NCBI GenBank assembly: GCA_003254925.1
Contig: QANZ01003782.1
Span: 1 to 64,000, forward strand
Reading direction: 5' to 3'
DNA: 64,000 nt
DNA from: Chamaecrista fasciculata
Lineage: Eukaryota; Streptophyta; Magnoliopsida; Fabales; Fabaceae
Shown here: one piece after another, positions 22,538-34,600 of the stretch
How positions within the stretch are numbered: position 1 is the first letter of the stretch
Layout: every line of letters begins with the position of its first letter
The notes under the pieces: generated by a model
What the model was told of the DNA's origin: nothing
The model's database searches: none
What the model saw: only the letters and a program-made list of their open reading frames with translations
Translations under genes and position numbers: made by a program

Positions 22538-24656
22538 TGAGTAAACTAATAAGCCGATTCCTGAAATTTGGACGCGCTGGCAGATAAGTCCTTGAATTTT
22601 ACTCAGTGTATAAACCGGTCCCTGAATTTTTCAAACGCCTAACTAATTGGTCCATCTGTCATATTGTCGTTACAAAAAAGCTGACGTGGCCATAACGGAC
22701 GCTGATGTGTCCCGTTATGTGTTGATCTGTCCCGTTATTGCCACGTCAGATCTCGTTATGTTCACAAAATAAAAATGTGCCATGTCAGAAAAATAACGAC
22801 ACCTCAGCATTTTTACACTGCACTTTTAGGTCCCTGACCCATTTTTATTCCATTATTCTCAATTCCCCCTTTTTTTCATCATCTTCATTCATTTTAGTCC
22901 CAAATCCTCAAAATAAAATTGTAAAGTGTCCCAAAACTCTTCTAAACATTCCAATTCAGTCCTTAAAAATATTTAAAACCCTAAACCCTAAAACCCCAAA
23001 TCCTAAACCCTAAATCTTAAAACCCCAAACTCCAAACCCTAACAAAAAGTATGAGTTGAACAATTAGGTCCTTGACCCATTCTTATCTCATTATTCTCAA
23101 TTCTCCCTATTTTTCATCATCTTCATTCATTTTAGTACCAAATCCTCAAAATAAAATTGTAAAGTGTCCCAAAAATTTTTCAAATATTCTACTTTAGTCC
23201 TTAAAAAATTAAAAACCCTAAACCCTAAACTCTAAATCCCTAAACCCCTAACCTTAAATCTTAAACCCTAAACCTATAAACTTATTTTTTTTTTAAAAAA
23301 CTGATTTTTCCATAATCAAACACGCCCTAATTTCTTCTTCATCTTCATCATCCTCAATCATCATCTTCATCTTCATCATCCGAAAAAACAAACTGATTTT
23401 CCCAGAATCAAACACCCCCCTAATTTCTTCTTCATCTTCATCATCCTCAATCATATTTCACACCCTAATTAAAAAATCAACAAGTAATTTCCCAAAATAC
23501 TTCGATTCTTGCAGAGAAAGTGCCGATGGGCTTCAGAGTACGTCAATCTTGATGCCACAACCCCAAACACCTTCGTTCCCATCTACTTCCTGAATCTTCA
23601 GAAGAATATGGGACTCTTAAGTCTTATCCACCGATCAGCTCTTGTATTCCGATCTCGTTTTCGTTCCGATTTCGCTGTGATTTCGTTCCGATTCGAATGA
23701 GTTTGATGTCGATTTCGCTAAACGTAGAAATCTTCGCTGTGATTTTAATGGGTGTCATTGATGTTTACAACTCTCCCACTTTTTGCTTGACTAAATCAAC
23801 CGCAAGTCTTCATCGAGTTCGTTGAATCAGAGGAAGTTTGTGGCCATGGCTCCTTCCACTCGAAATCTTTGCTAAACTCAGACTTTTTTTTTTTTTTTAG
23901 GTTTTAGGATTTAGGATTTGAGGTTTAAGGGTTTAGGATTTGAGGTTTTAGGATTTAGAGTTTTAAATATTTTTAAGGACTAAATTTGAATGTTTGGAGG
24001 AATTTTGAAACACTTTACAATTTTATTTTAAAGATTTGATACTAAAATGAATGAAGATGAGAAAAAAGAGGGGGAATTGAGAATAATGAAATAAAATGGG
24101 TCAAGGACTTAATTGTTCAACTCAGACTTTTTTTTTTTTTTNTTTTTTTTTTTTTTTTCAGGATCTAGGGTTTAAGATTTAGCATCTGGGGTTTGGGGTT
24201 TTAGGATTTGAGGTTTTAAGGTTTGATGTTCTAGGGTTTGGGGTTTTAAATATTTTTAAAAAATAAATTGCAATGTTTGAAAGAGTTTTGAGACAGTTTA
24301 TAATTTTATTTTAAAGATTTGGGACTAAAATGAATGAAAATGATTAAAAAGAGGGGGAATTGAGAATAATGGAATAAAAATGGGTCAGAGACCTAAAAGT
24401 GCAATGTCAAAATGCTGAAGTGTCGCTATTTTTTCTGACGTGGCATATATTTTTTTTGTGTGAACATAACGGGATCTGACGTGGCAATAACGAGATACGT
24501 CAATGCATAATCCGTTATGGTGACGTCAGCTTTTTTTAACGACAATATAAGATAGAAGTCAATTAGTTAAGCGTTTAAAAAATTCAGAGATCAATTTATA
24601 TACTGAATAAAATTCAAGGACTTATCTGTCGGTGCGTCCGGCTTGCTAGTTTACTA
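22538..24656. mobile_element. Large foldback element, TGAGTAAAC family, copy 2, with captured segment
   Basis: Begins TGAGTAAACTA and ends TAGTTTACTA, flanked by the exact 9-base repeat AAAGCAATT (22529-22537, 24657-24665). The arms include CTGACGTGGC and ATAACG-rich stretches and then the module shared with 16441 and 36777. Two CCCTAAA-like patches on the left (22978-23040, 23215-23275) are mirrored on the right (23898-23960, 24155-24250), suggesting an internal duplication of the module. The centre, about 23505-23890, is GC-richer and looks captured. Confidence 0.83.
23505..23890 (+). other. Captured segment, possible host-gene exon piece
   Basis: Begins after TTCTTGCAG, which looks like an acceptor site, and runs as an open frame CRWASEYVNLDATTPNTFVP.. 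ending near 23700. Composition is unlike the AT-rich surroundings. I cannot name the source family. It lies in the middle of a foldback element, as captured fragments do in Pack-MULE-type elements. Confidence 0.45.
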
Positions 24657-24665
24657 AAAGCAATT

Positions 24666-25635
24666 CATTTGCCAATTATAATTCAACAGAGTGATACTGC
24701 AAAAACCAATAGCCATCAAATCGCGCAAACTTATTGAAATTCATTTTGGTGCCAATCAGAAAATTAAAAATTGAAAGCAGGCACCTTTAGGGGTTGATCC
24801 TACTGCGTCATATGGTTTTTCGGTTTTCTTATGAATTCAAGGTTCAAAGTTCAAACAAATAAAAGCAGATAAAAGTTTTGATTTTTGAGTGCCTCATCTC
24901 AAAATAGAAAAATTATTAAATTAACAGTTTAATCTTTAAAAGATTGAATTTCAGATTTTATTTTCTTAACATTTGTTTTTTTTGGTCGAAAATCTCTTAA
25001 CGTTTGAACTAGAATGTTAAGAGATTTTTAAAGATTGCATTTAAAGACCAAATTCTATATTTTAATTTTTTAAACATCAAATTATCAAATCAATAAATTT
25101 TTAAAAACTAAATTATTAATTTAATAAAAAAGAAAAAACTCTCTGAGAGTATGTTTATATTAAAAAAAGGACAAATATTAAATGAAAGAGAGAGAGAGAT
25201 AGGAGGTGAATAATTTACTGTTATACCGTATAACAGACTTATACCTAACATACCTTAATTAGAATTATGAATAAAAACATCAAACAATTTTTTTTACTAT
25301 TTTTGTCTGTACTAATAACTAGGCTATTGCATAAAGATATTATTGTAAACTTTTATTTAGAAAACTCATAAATGAATCTTGTACTTTTACAATGTCAATA
25401 AATTCAAAATAAGTATTGTTATAAATTTTAATTGAAATTTTTAATAAAAATTAAATTTATTGTAATTGTATTTTCTTAAAAAACTATATCTTATTATTTT
25501 ATTTTTTAATAATTAAATTAAAAAAATATTATTTTTTAATGATAAGATTTTTATTTTAATCATAATCACATGCATTATTGTAATATGTAGTTTTGACTGA
25601 TATGCAATTTTAATCATAATCACATGTCACAAAAA
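24666..25635. repeat. Intergenic, with a degenerate inverted repeat at 24900-25130
   Basis: 24900-25130 has arms AAATTATTAAATTAACAGTTT and the inverse near 25100-25130, with a centre AGAGATTTTT/AAAAATCTCT; it resembles the repeats at 4965 and 50110. A GA microsatellite follows (25186-25200). The rest is unremarkable AT-rich DNA. Confidence 0.45.
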
Positions 25636-26038
25636 GGGCAAAAGTAACTTTTTGATCCCCAAACTTTACACAGGTACCAATTTTGTCCCAATTTTTTTTT
25701 TGCAGTCAATTTTATCCTTTATGTTTCACATTTTAGTCAATTTTATCCTTTGTTCTTACTTTTTTTTTGCCAAATCATTTTCTCTTACTTTAGTTAAATA
25801 TTAATGATATAATCTATGTGACTGATGATTTATAATGTAAGATTGATAAAAAAAATTTAAATATTATTTCAAACTAAAAAATAAATTGAACTTTGTCGTT
25901 AATCTATTAAAAGAAGTTGGTCATTTGATAAAATTGACCAAAACGTGAAATACTAAAATGTAAATGACCGAAAAAAAAAGATTGGGTATGAAATCGATAG
26001 ATATTGTAAAGTCTGGGGACAAAAAAATAATTTTGCCC
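25636..26038. mobile_element. Inverted-repeat MITE, family A copy 3
   Basis: Ends GGGCAAAAGTA and ..TTTTGCCC are inverse, as in the 2778 copy. The arms hold ATTTTGTCCC/TATCCTTT motifs and their inverse; the inner ATAATCTATGTGACTGATGA is shared with copies 2 and 4. Flanks ACAAAAA/ACAAACA may be a decayed duplication. Confidence 0.65.
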
Positions 26039-26953
26039 ACAAACAAGTTAAAAAGCATGATATATAATGGCCACGTTAACATTTAACTCTGGCATTTTTC
26101 CATGCTTTTTTTTAAAATTTTTTTTTTTACTTACCTATCCATTACCCAAGATATTTGAACTAGAATAGTATAAATATAAATGCAATACATATCGTGAGTA
26201 CCTACGCGAGATTTTTGAACCACAATATAGTATATTTACATAGAAATGAATATCTACGGTTAAAATTAAAGGTTGGATATCCTAATTAACATCTAAACTT
26301 TCTACATCATTATTTAAATAGTAATAAGCTACTCTTCCTCAAAGAAAATTATTGGTGAACACATTATTTTGATGAAGAAAAACAAATATTGTAAAATCTA
26401 GAACGAGATTAAAAAATAGAGGAAGAAAATATAGATCCTAATATCCTATAAATTCAAACATTTTATATGTAAGTTTTTAATTTTTCTATTTATTTATAGA
26501 TTTCGAAAATCTCATTTTTAAAGTTGATGGTTATCTTCTTCAATCCCTCCTTGAGTAGTTGAGTGCTTTTGAAATCCAGTGTCACCTAACTTTCTTTTAA
26601 TTTGATTATAGCCAGCTATATTATTTCTACCTTTTGATAATTCAAAGAACATATAGTATTTTTGATTGATAATTCTTTCACCGCAGAAAAGAAGAAACAT
26701 AGAATAAAGTTTAAATCAATATTCCTACTAGGCTACTAGTTCAATTATTGATTTAGTTATCAATTTTTCGTTTGTTTTGAGAAAGTATCATTATCTATCA
26801 TAGGCATTTGATTCGTTTGTCATTTGCAATCATTGAGACCAAAATTGTAGTTCTAAGCTTACATATACATTGTCATTTATTTTTGGCTTCCACACTATGA
26901 AAGATAACAGAAGTGACACAAGATCATAAAGAGAGAATATCTTTATATATATT
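26039..26953. other. Intergenic stretch without recognised features
   Basis: AT-rich. The 60-codon frame at 26518-26700 (-) has no family resemblance. Nothing supportable. Confidence 0.45.
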
Positions 26954-27247
26954 GGGTAAATTTCACTTTAGTTCTATAGACCAATTCCACTTTGGTACCA
27001 TGTTCTTTCAAAAGTGACATTTTGGTACCCTGTTCTTTGGACCAAGTGACACTTTGGTACCCTGTTCTTTCACTATTTGTTACCCTATTCTATCTTTTTT
27101 AGGGTACCAAAGTGTCACTTGGTCTAAATAACAGAGTACCAAAATGTCACTTCTGAAAGAACAGGGTACCAAAGTGTCACTTTTGAAAGAACAGGGTACC
27201 AAAGTGGAATTGGTCTATTAAACAGGGTACCAAAGTGGAATTTACCC
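26954..27247. mobile_element. Foldback MITE, family D copy 2
   Basis: Nearly perfect hairpin: GGGTAAATTTCACTTT.. to ..AAAGTGGAATTTACCC with CTTTGGTACCCTGTTCTTT units and their inverse. Flanked by TA-rich TATATATATT on both sides, consistent with a target duplication but not decisive. It lies about 240 bases beyond the 3' end of the GST gene. Confidence 0.75.
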
Positions 27248-27489
27248 TTATATATATATTAGTTCTCATGGCTAAAACATATAACACATTAGTTGAAGAA
27301 AAACAAGAAAACAAAAATACAGGGGAAGAAAAACAAGAAAACAAAAATAAGTACTTAAAGGGCTTAATACACAACTGAAAATGAAATTAACAGAACAAGT
27401 TCAGGTAGTAATAATAATGTAACTCTCATCATCTGAAGATCAAAGAGGATTATTTTGCAAGCATGGATATATGGATACTGGGTAATTAA

Positions 27490-29017
27490 TTAGGAGGTTA
27501 ACTTAGGCTTGAAGAAGGCATAGAGTTTGTCTCTAGGAGGCAGGGCTTCCTTAATGAGAGGATGAGAAGAGAAGTCATGGCTCCATCTGTAAACATTGGG
27601 GAATTTGTGAGAATTGATTAATTGTATGCCTGGAATGTCTTGAAGTATTTCAACCCAATATGCTATGAAATTTGCAGAGATATCAACCAGCCCAATGGTG
27701 TCTCCTCCAAAGAACTTCTTGTGTTCAAGCTCATTCTCAAGCAGCTTCAGAGCTTCTTCTGCTTCTTCCAATGCCTTCTCACGCCCTTTCTTGTCACTCC
27801 CACATGCATTCCAAAGTGCAGGCATGCACTAAAATCACAATAGTAACAACTAAGCATTAGCAAGCAGTAAGACATCGAAATTGAAGGCCAAAGTGCACAT
27901 TTTTTTTGATAACATAAAGTTTAGGTGAGTTGGGCCCCGGGGGCTCACCAAGGCCAGGGCAGGCCTCAAGGCTCTATGAGCGCTTACAGAGGTACTTACA
28001 GATCGCCTACCAACAAGACCCTCACATCGGTAGCGGGATTCGAACTCACGACCTTGTGGGTTATGAGTTGACTCCTTACCAATTGGGCCAACCTTTGTTG
28101 GCGGTCAAAGTGCACTTTTGGTCCTATAACTTTTGTTGAGGTCTCAATCTGGTCTTATGTTGCACTTTTGGTCACATATCTTTGAGTCAGATTGAAGAAT
28201 TAATCTTATATCTTTGTGAAAGATTTTACATTGTGAGACTAATAGTGAAACTTTTTGTAAAGATGTGAGACCAAATCTGCAACAAAAAAATATATGGGAC
28301 CAATTCCACTACACCTGAGCTAAAGCCATGAGATTAAATGTACAAAAAAAAGAAGTTACGGGACCAAATTGAGACCTGAGATAAAGATATAAGACAAAAA
28401 ATGTAACAAAAAAAGATAGAGGACCAAATTGATACTTGAGCAAAAGATATGAGACCAAAATGCATTTTTACCAAGAAATTATCAGGTCAACTTCAAGACT
28501 TGAGCGATTAGAGAAAAAATGAAGAGAGAAGAACATGAAAACTTAAGGCCGTTTGAGGCAATAGTACAGTGACTGGCATCAAAATCGTTAACTCACTATT
28601 AAACTCAATGTCATTAATTTAACAAAATTTGAGTTTGATGACAAGTTAATTAACATGAACTGAGACTATATAAAAAGGTTAGAATTTAGGAGTAACCTTG
28701 TCTTCTACAAGCCTAGACCAGAAGCGAGCATGGGCTCTTCCATAAGAATCATTTGGAAGAAGAGGATGGGTTTTCCAAGTGTCATCGATGTACTCAAGAA
28801 TGATGAGAGATTCAGCAATTGGGTTTCCATTGTGAATGAGAACAGGGACCTTTTTGTGAATAGGGTTATAATGGAGAAGCTCATGGCTTTTGTTGGCAAG
28901 ATCTTCTTCAGAGTAAATGTATTTCACTCCCTTTACTTTCAGAGCAAGCTCCACTCTGTTGCTGAATGGGCTAGCCCATTTTCCCAGAACTTTCACTTCT
29001 TCCCCTGAAGATCCCAT
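27490..29017 (-). CDS. GSTU: Tau-class glutathione S-transferase, two exons
   Basis: Exon 1 (29017-28697) encodes residues 1-107 and exon 2 (27828-27490) residues 108-219, joined in phase 0 by a GT-AG intron. The N-terminal thioredoxin fold has the tau signature [10 protein letters not shown] with the catalytic serine at residue 16, KVPVL at 56-60 and the glutathione-contacting ES pair at 69-70. The C-terminal helical domain starts after the linker and includes the [10 protein letters not shown] segment. Length and the single intron position are typical for tau GSTs, cytosolic dimers that conjugate glutathione to xenobiotics and stress metabolites. The gene appears intact. Its 868-base intron is mostly a foldback element interrupted by a SINE. 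Confidence 0.95.
27886..28472. mobile_element. Foldback element, family C copy 1, in the GST intron
   Basis: The left end GGCCAAAGTGCAC continues, after the SINE, as TTTTGGTCCTATAAC. The right end is the approximate inverse, ..GACCAAAATGCATTTTTACC. The right arm repeats GATATGAGACCAAA units, inverse to the left arm. The same family occurs at 29310-29743 and, in part, at 57630-57780. Confidence 0.6.
27899..28105 (-). mobile_element. tRNA-derived SINE, copy 2, in the GST intron
   Basis: Read on the minus strand it starts near 28105, has box A TTGGCCCAATTGGTAAGG, box B GGTCGTGAGTTCGAATCC, a body matching the 5928 copy, and an A-rich tail. Direct repeats CAAAGTGCAC flank it exactly (27889-27898 and 28106-28115). 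It lies inside the foldback element at 27886-28472. It is less diverged in its pol III boxes than the 5928 copy. Confidence 0.85.
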
Positions 29018-29309
29018 ATTATTATTATTGTTGTTGTTGAATGTTGATGGATGATTGATGATTGTTCTTCTTCCTTCTAGCTCTCTTTATCATGTGAATT
29101 GTTAACAAGAGATAAGAAGAGATTGAAGAAGAAGGAATGATGGAGTCAACTAATAGGGTATGTAGTAGGTAGGAGGTTGAATGTTAGCTCCCAGCTTCCC
29201 ACATTTAATCGGTAAGTTGTATCCTCCTAAATATCCACACACGTGGAGGGATGGTGGAATCCCTAGCTTATACCAGGAAGTAGGAATAAAATATCAACAA
29301 AATATAAAC

Positions 29310-29743
29310 ATCAAAGTATAAATTTGGCCTTATATCTTGTGTTCAGCTCTCAATTGGGTCCTGTATATTTTTTAATTGCACTTTTTTTTTGTGGAAAAAA
29401 ATTTAGGTGAGGGGATGGCGCCCCAGTCCAGGATCAGAGCTTTTATTACACTTTTGGTTCCATATTTTTGAGTGAGATGTAGAATTGGTTCCATATTTTG
29501 TTTATTGCAAATTTGGTCCCATATTTTTGGGTTAGGTGCAGAATTGGTCATAAATCTTTGGTTTAGGTAGGACTATTGGTGGAACCTTTTATAAAAATAT
29601 GAGATCAATTCTGCAATCTAACTAAAAGATACGAGACCAAATCTGCATTTCTCCAAAGATATGAGACCAAAAGTGTAACAAAAAAAGATATAGGATCAAA
29701 TTGGGAACTTAAAATAAGATATGAGACCAAATTTATACTTTGA
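29310..29743. mobile_element. Foldback element, family C copy 2, with SINE fragment
   Basis: Ends TCAAAGTATAAATTTGGCC and ..CCAAATTTATACTTTGA are inverse, and the arms carry CAATT(G/T)GGTCC-type and GATACGAGACCAAA units. A short segment at about 29388-29447 (ATTTAGGTGAG..GGGCGCC-like) resembles the tail half of the SINE family and seems to be an insertion. It lies just upstream of the GST gene. Confidence 0.65.
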
Positions 29744-30940
29744 CCAATGAAAAATAAATGGAAAAATTGTTCATTGCTTACCTATATTAGTCAATATAGT
29801 TTGAATTTTTTTTAATTAGGTATTTAAGTCCTTATATTTTGTTGACATTTACATTTTTGTCATATTTAAACTTGTTATGTAAATGTTTATTTATAGCTAA
29901 CTAAGATATTAATAAATATATATCAAGTATAAGGACTGATTTTTAATAAATAAATAAATCTTTAACTGAGGGCTAAATTAAAATTTTAAGTAAAAGTATA
30001 GGGACCAACTATTTAATTTTCTCAAAACAAAAATAATAATAGATGGATATATGTTTTCCTATAAATTAAATGGATTGAAATTTTAGTTCTGTCTACTGTA
30101 TATTAATATATACACGTACATAGACAAGACTCTAGTGGTTTGAGTTGCATTTGGTTGAGTAGGGGCAGATTAGTTTTGATTCATTGTTTTCATTAGTTGG
30201 TGATTGTATTAGGTTGAGTTGTGAAAAATAATTTAATTAACTTAAATCAATTCTTTTGGCCAAAAAACAAAAAAACTTAAATCAATTCAAACCAAGCTAA
30301 GTAATGATGGGTTGGATACTTGGATTACATAAGTTGGCCAGCTGGCGAATTATAATTTTATTAAGGCCAAACATCCAAATGTTAAACATACAATTACAAT
30401 TAGAGGATTTTTTTTTTCATTTTGTCCATAAATTTATACACTTTCATGTGTTCTTGAATAATAAAAATATAATATTTAGTTTCCGAGTAATAATAAAAGT
30501 CATTTGATTAGTTGTCTCAATAAACGTTTTTTATTACTATTTGGTATGTTGACATGGAATTAAATGCATATTTCATCGAAATCTTTACACCCATTCGTTT
30601 GGAGGCACGACAAATGTTATGGAATCAATCAACACCTATATTGCAGCGTCCAAGATTCATTTTCTTATGATCTTCTTCCTCCTCTTCAAACCTTGAGTAA
30701 CAAAGGTGAGAAGGATAGCTACAATAAAGATGAGACTATGAAATTGGGGGACCAGTACCATTTGTTGCATTTATGATTTTATGTCTCATTTTAGGTATCG
30801 GTATGTTTTGACGTTAGCCATGTTTTGACTCAATGAAAAATCAAATTTTGGTCCACAAACTATAGAATAAATTTCATTTTAGTCCAAAAACTATTTTTCA
30901 CTCTTATCAACTTCAGTGAATCAGCCATGGTTACTCTCAT
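29744..30940. other. Intergenic stretch without recognised genes
   Basis: Open frames at 30304-30507 and 30564-30776 (+) have no family resemblance or splice context. 29815-30010 has GGTCCTTAT/AAGGACTGA-type motifs hinting at an old inverted repeat. Nothing else seen. Confidence 0.45.
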
Positions 30941-31245
30941 TCATTTCCAGTCACCTCCACCGCCTTGGGACCGCCGATTCCGACCATCGGGCAAACTCCG
31001 GCAGGGCAAAGCCTTCACCTTGCTCTGTTTGTAGATTTTATAATAAAGTTCGCCGAAAGTGGTGACGTCATTTTGGGCATCAACGATGATCTTACGGAGG
31101 TTGAACAGATTGAGGATGATGAAGGCGATGTCGAAGACATAAGAAATGCCTTCGTAATCGTGGTAATCGTGGCCACCACTTCGGATTTTGATTTGCATTC
31201 CGATGGATTTGGCATAAATTACGGTGGAACTAACTCCAAATTGTT
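30941..31245 (-). pseudogene. Berberine bridge enzyme-like (FAD oxidase) gene fragment
   Basis: On the minus strand about 31245-31030 encodes a piece of the FAD-binding domain of berberine-bridge-enzyme-like oxidases: an AKSIGMQIKIRSGGHDYHDY segment, then EGISYVF, an FNLRKIIVD strand and FGELYYKIYKQSK. In the family the RSGGHDYEG histidine carries the FAD; here HDY is repeated (HDYHDY). After that the frame shifts, so the expected VGIGGH glycine-rich motif appears in another frame. No start, signal peptide or remaining two thirds of the roughly 500-residue protein is present. It is a broken fragment, possibly carried by a repeat element, since GGTCC-type motifs lie on both sides. Confidence 0.75.
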
Positions 31246-31609
31246 TAGAGAGAGAGAGAGGGGGTTGTTTTTTGGTGTGAAATAAACTAAAACCCCCAAG
31301 TTATTTTTTCTTTCTTACATTTTGGTTATATTTTAGAGAAAAAGGTCCTTAATGCAAAAATTCAAACTTTTAGGAGTTAAAAATCAATTTTGTCTTTTTT
31401 TAACAGATAGATAAATGAATAAAAAACGTTTGAGGGACCAACTATGCCAAGTTTTGAAAAACTGAGGGACCAATATGAAATGAAAAATAACTGAGGGACC
31501 AGTTTGGAACATTGAGCATAATTGAGGGACCAAAATAGGACTTTGGCTTTTTTTAATAAAAAAATGGATGAAAAACGTTTGAGGGACCAACTGTGCCAAG
31601 TTTTGAAAT
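31246..31609. repeat. Repeat-rich stretch with a direct repeat
   Basis: The unit GTTTGAGGGACCAACT(A/G)TGCCAAGTTTTGAAA occurs at about 31428-31463 and again at about 31579-31609, both preceded by a GAAAAAACG-like stretch. Between them TGAGGGACCA recurs several times. It abuts the truncated end of the copia element. Confidence 0.5.
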
Positions 31610-34600
31610 TGCAAGTAACTCAGCATGATTTGATGAAGTAGCTGCTAAAGTTTGTTTTGTTGAACGGCAAGAGATAGCTGTATCACCAAATGTAAACAAA
31701 TAGCCTGTTTGTGATCGCCCTTTGTGAGGGTCAGATAGATAACCATCATCGATATAACCAATTAATGATGAATTAGATTTATTTGAGTAAAATAAACCTT
31801 TATCAATTGTTCCACGAAGGTATCTAAAAATATGTTGAATTCCTTTCCAATGTCTTTTGGTTGGTGAAGAACTATATCTTGCAAGCAAATTAACTGAAAA
31901 AGCTATATCTGGTCTTGTGTCATTAGCTAGATACATCAAGGCTCCAATAGCACTAAGATATGGCACATTAGGACCAAGTAGTTCTTCACCTTCCCCTTGG
32001 GGACGGAAAGGGTCCTTCGTCAAGTCAAGTGATCTTACTACCATAGGCGTACTTAACGGATGAGCCTTGTCCATGTAAAAACGTTAACAAATACCCCCTC
32101 TTTTAAATGTTCAATTTGTAAACCAAGACAATATTTTGTCTTTCCAAGGTCTTTCATTTCAAATTCCTCTTTTAAGAGTTTTACAGCTTCTGAAAGACAT
32201 TTAGGGGTTCCAATGATATTTAAATCATCAACATATACTGCAATAATAACAAATTCTGATTCAGATCTTTTTATAAAAACACATGGACAAATCCGATCAT
32301 TTTTGTACTGAGGCGATTATACCACATGCGCCCGAATTGTTTTAATCCATATAACGATTTTTGCAATTTAATTGAGTATAAGTCTCGATCACTTGACTTA
32401 CATATTTCAGGCATTTTAAATCCTTCAGGGATTTTCATATATATATATATATATCACTATCAAGTGATCCATATAAGTAGGCTGTAACAACATCCATCAG
32501 ATGCATATCAAGTCTTTTATTAACAGCCAGACTTATCAAAAATCTAAAAGTAATAGCATCCACCACTGGAGAATAAGTCTCCTCATAATCGATTTCAGGT
32601 CTTTGTGTAAAACCTTGAGCTACAAGTCTTGCTTTGTACCTCACAATTTCATTTTTCTCATTTCTTTTTCGTACAAAGACCCATCTATACCCTACTGGTT
32701 TTACACCATCAGGTGTTCGGACTATAGGTCCAAAAACTTCACGTTTTTTAAGTGAGTTTAATTCAGCTTGAATCGCATCTTTCCAATTTGGCCAATCTGT
32801 TCTCCGTTGACATTCTTCAACGGATTGCAGTTCATGATCCTCATTTTCATTTACAACATCTAGCGCTATATTGTATGCAAAAATATTGTCGACAATAGTT
32901 TCACATCGGTTCCATATTTTTCCAGTATCAATGTAATTTATCGAGATCTCATTATTTGTTTCATTATCAGGTACCTAAATCTCTTATGGAGAAATTTCAT
33001 TAGATATTCCTTCTTTATCATTCATTGTACTGGTTTCCTCGACTTGACCATTATCATCAAGTTTAGTTGCTCCTTTTCGTTTTCGAGGAATCTTATCTTT
33101 GGAACCGATTGGTCTACCACGCTTCAGGCGTGTGTTACTTCCATTTGCAATGGAATTTCCTGGTCCTTCTGGGACTTCTATACGAATTGGAGAATTCACA
33201 GCTGGAATATGTGATTTTGTCACTTTCTTTGGGTCAGTGAATGCATTTGGAAATTGATTTGCAATATTTTGCAAGTGCACAATTCTTTGAACTTCAAGTT
33301 CACATTGTTTTGTACGAGGATCAAATTGATTTAATAAATGTGCATGCCAAGTAATTTGTTGTTCCAGCTGTTTCTTTTCTCCCCCTAATGATGGGAAATT
33401 ATTTTCATCATATTGACAATCGGCAAAACGTGCCGTAAACATATCTCCTGTCTGAGGTTCTAGATATTTTATAATTGAAGGAGATTTAAACCCAACGTAT
33501 ATTTCCAATCTTCGTTGGGGGCCCATTTTGGTGCGCTGTGGTGGAGCAATTGGAACATAAACCGCGCATCCAAAAATTCTTAAATGGGAAATATTCGACT
33601 CCTGACCCAAAGCCAATTGCATAGGGGAGAATTTATGATACGTTGTTGGTCTAATACGTATAAGTGCTGCAGCATGTAAAATAGCATGCCCCTATGCATG
33701 AATGGGAAGTTTTGTTCTCATGAGTAATGGTCTAGCAATTAATTGAAGGCGCTTAATAAGTGATTCTGCAAGACCATTTTGTGTGTGAACATGAGCAACA
33801 GGATGCTCTACATTTATCCCAATTGACATACAATAGTCATTAAAAGCCTGGTATGTAAATTCACCAGCATTATCAAGATGTATGGCTTTAATAGAATAAT
33901 CTGGAAATTGTGCTCTCAATCTTATTAATTGAGCCAACAATCTTGCAAATGCCATATTACGTGATGATAATAAACAAACATGTGACCATCTAGTAGATGC
34001 ATCAATTAACACCATAAAATATTTAAATGGTCCACAAGGTGGAACTACTGGTCCACATATATCTCCATGAATGCGTTCGAGAAATCCAGGAGATTCATTC
34101 CCAATTTTTACTGGTGATGGTCTCATTATTAATTTTCCTTGAGAACATGCAGCACATGAGAACTCATTAAATAAAAGAATCTTTTGGTTCTTTAACTGAT
34201 GACCATGAGAGTTCTCAATAATTCTACGCATCATTATAGATCTGGGATGGCCTAACCGGTCATGCCAAGTTAAAAACGTATCCTTTGAATTAGTAAACTT
34301 TTGGTTTACTACAACATAGGTTTCAATTGTGCTAATACGAGTGAAATACAATCCAGAGGATAATGCAGACAATTTTTCCAATATACGCTTTTCTCGTGAG
34401 ACAGTCGTAGTGATATAGAGATACTCTATATTATTTTCATTAGTTGTCTCAATATGAAAATCATTACTGCGTATATCCTTGAAGCTTAAAAGATTCCTTC
34501 TGGATTTAGTTGACAATAAAGCTTCCTCTATAATAAATTTTGTTCCATTAGGTAACTGAAAAATGGCTTTTCCAGAACCTTCAATTATATTAACTGCGCC

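Noticed and set aside
27930-28139. 69-codon plus-strand frame in the GST intron
   Set aside because: It is the SINE read in antisense; the GIRTHDLV.. translation is the pol III box B region.
30304-30776. Two adjacent plus-strand frames of about 70 codons
   Set aside because: No domain, no conserved composition and no splice pattern linking them.
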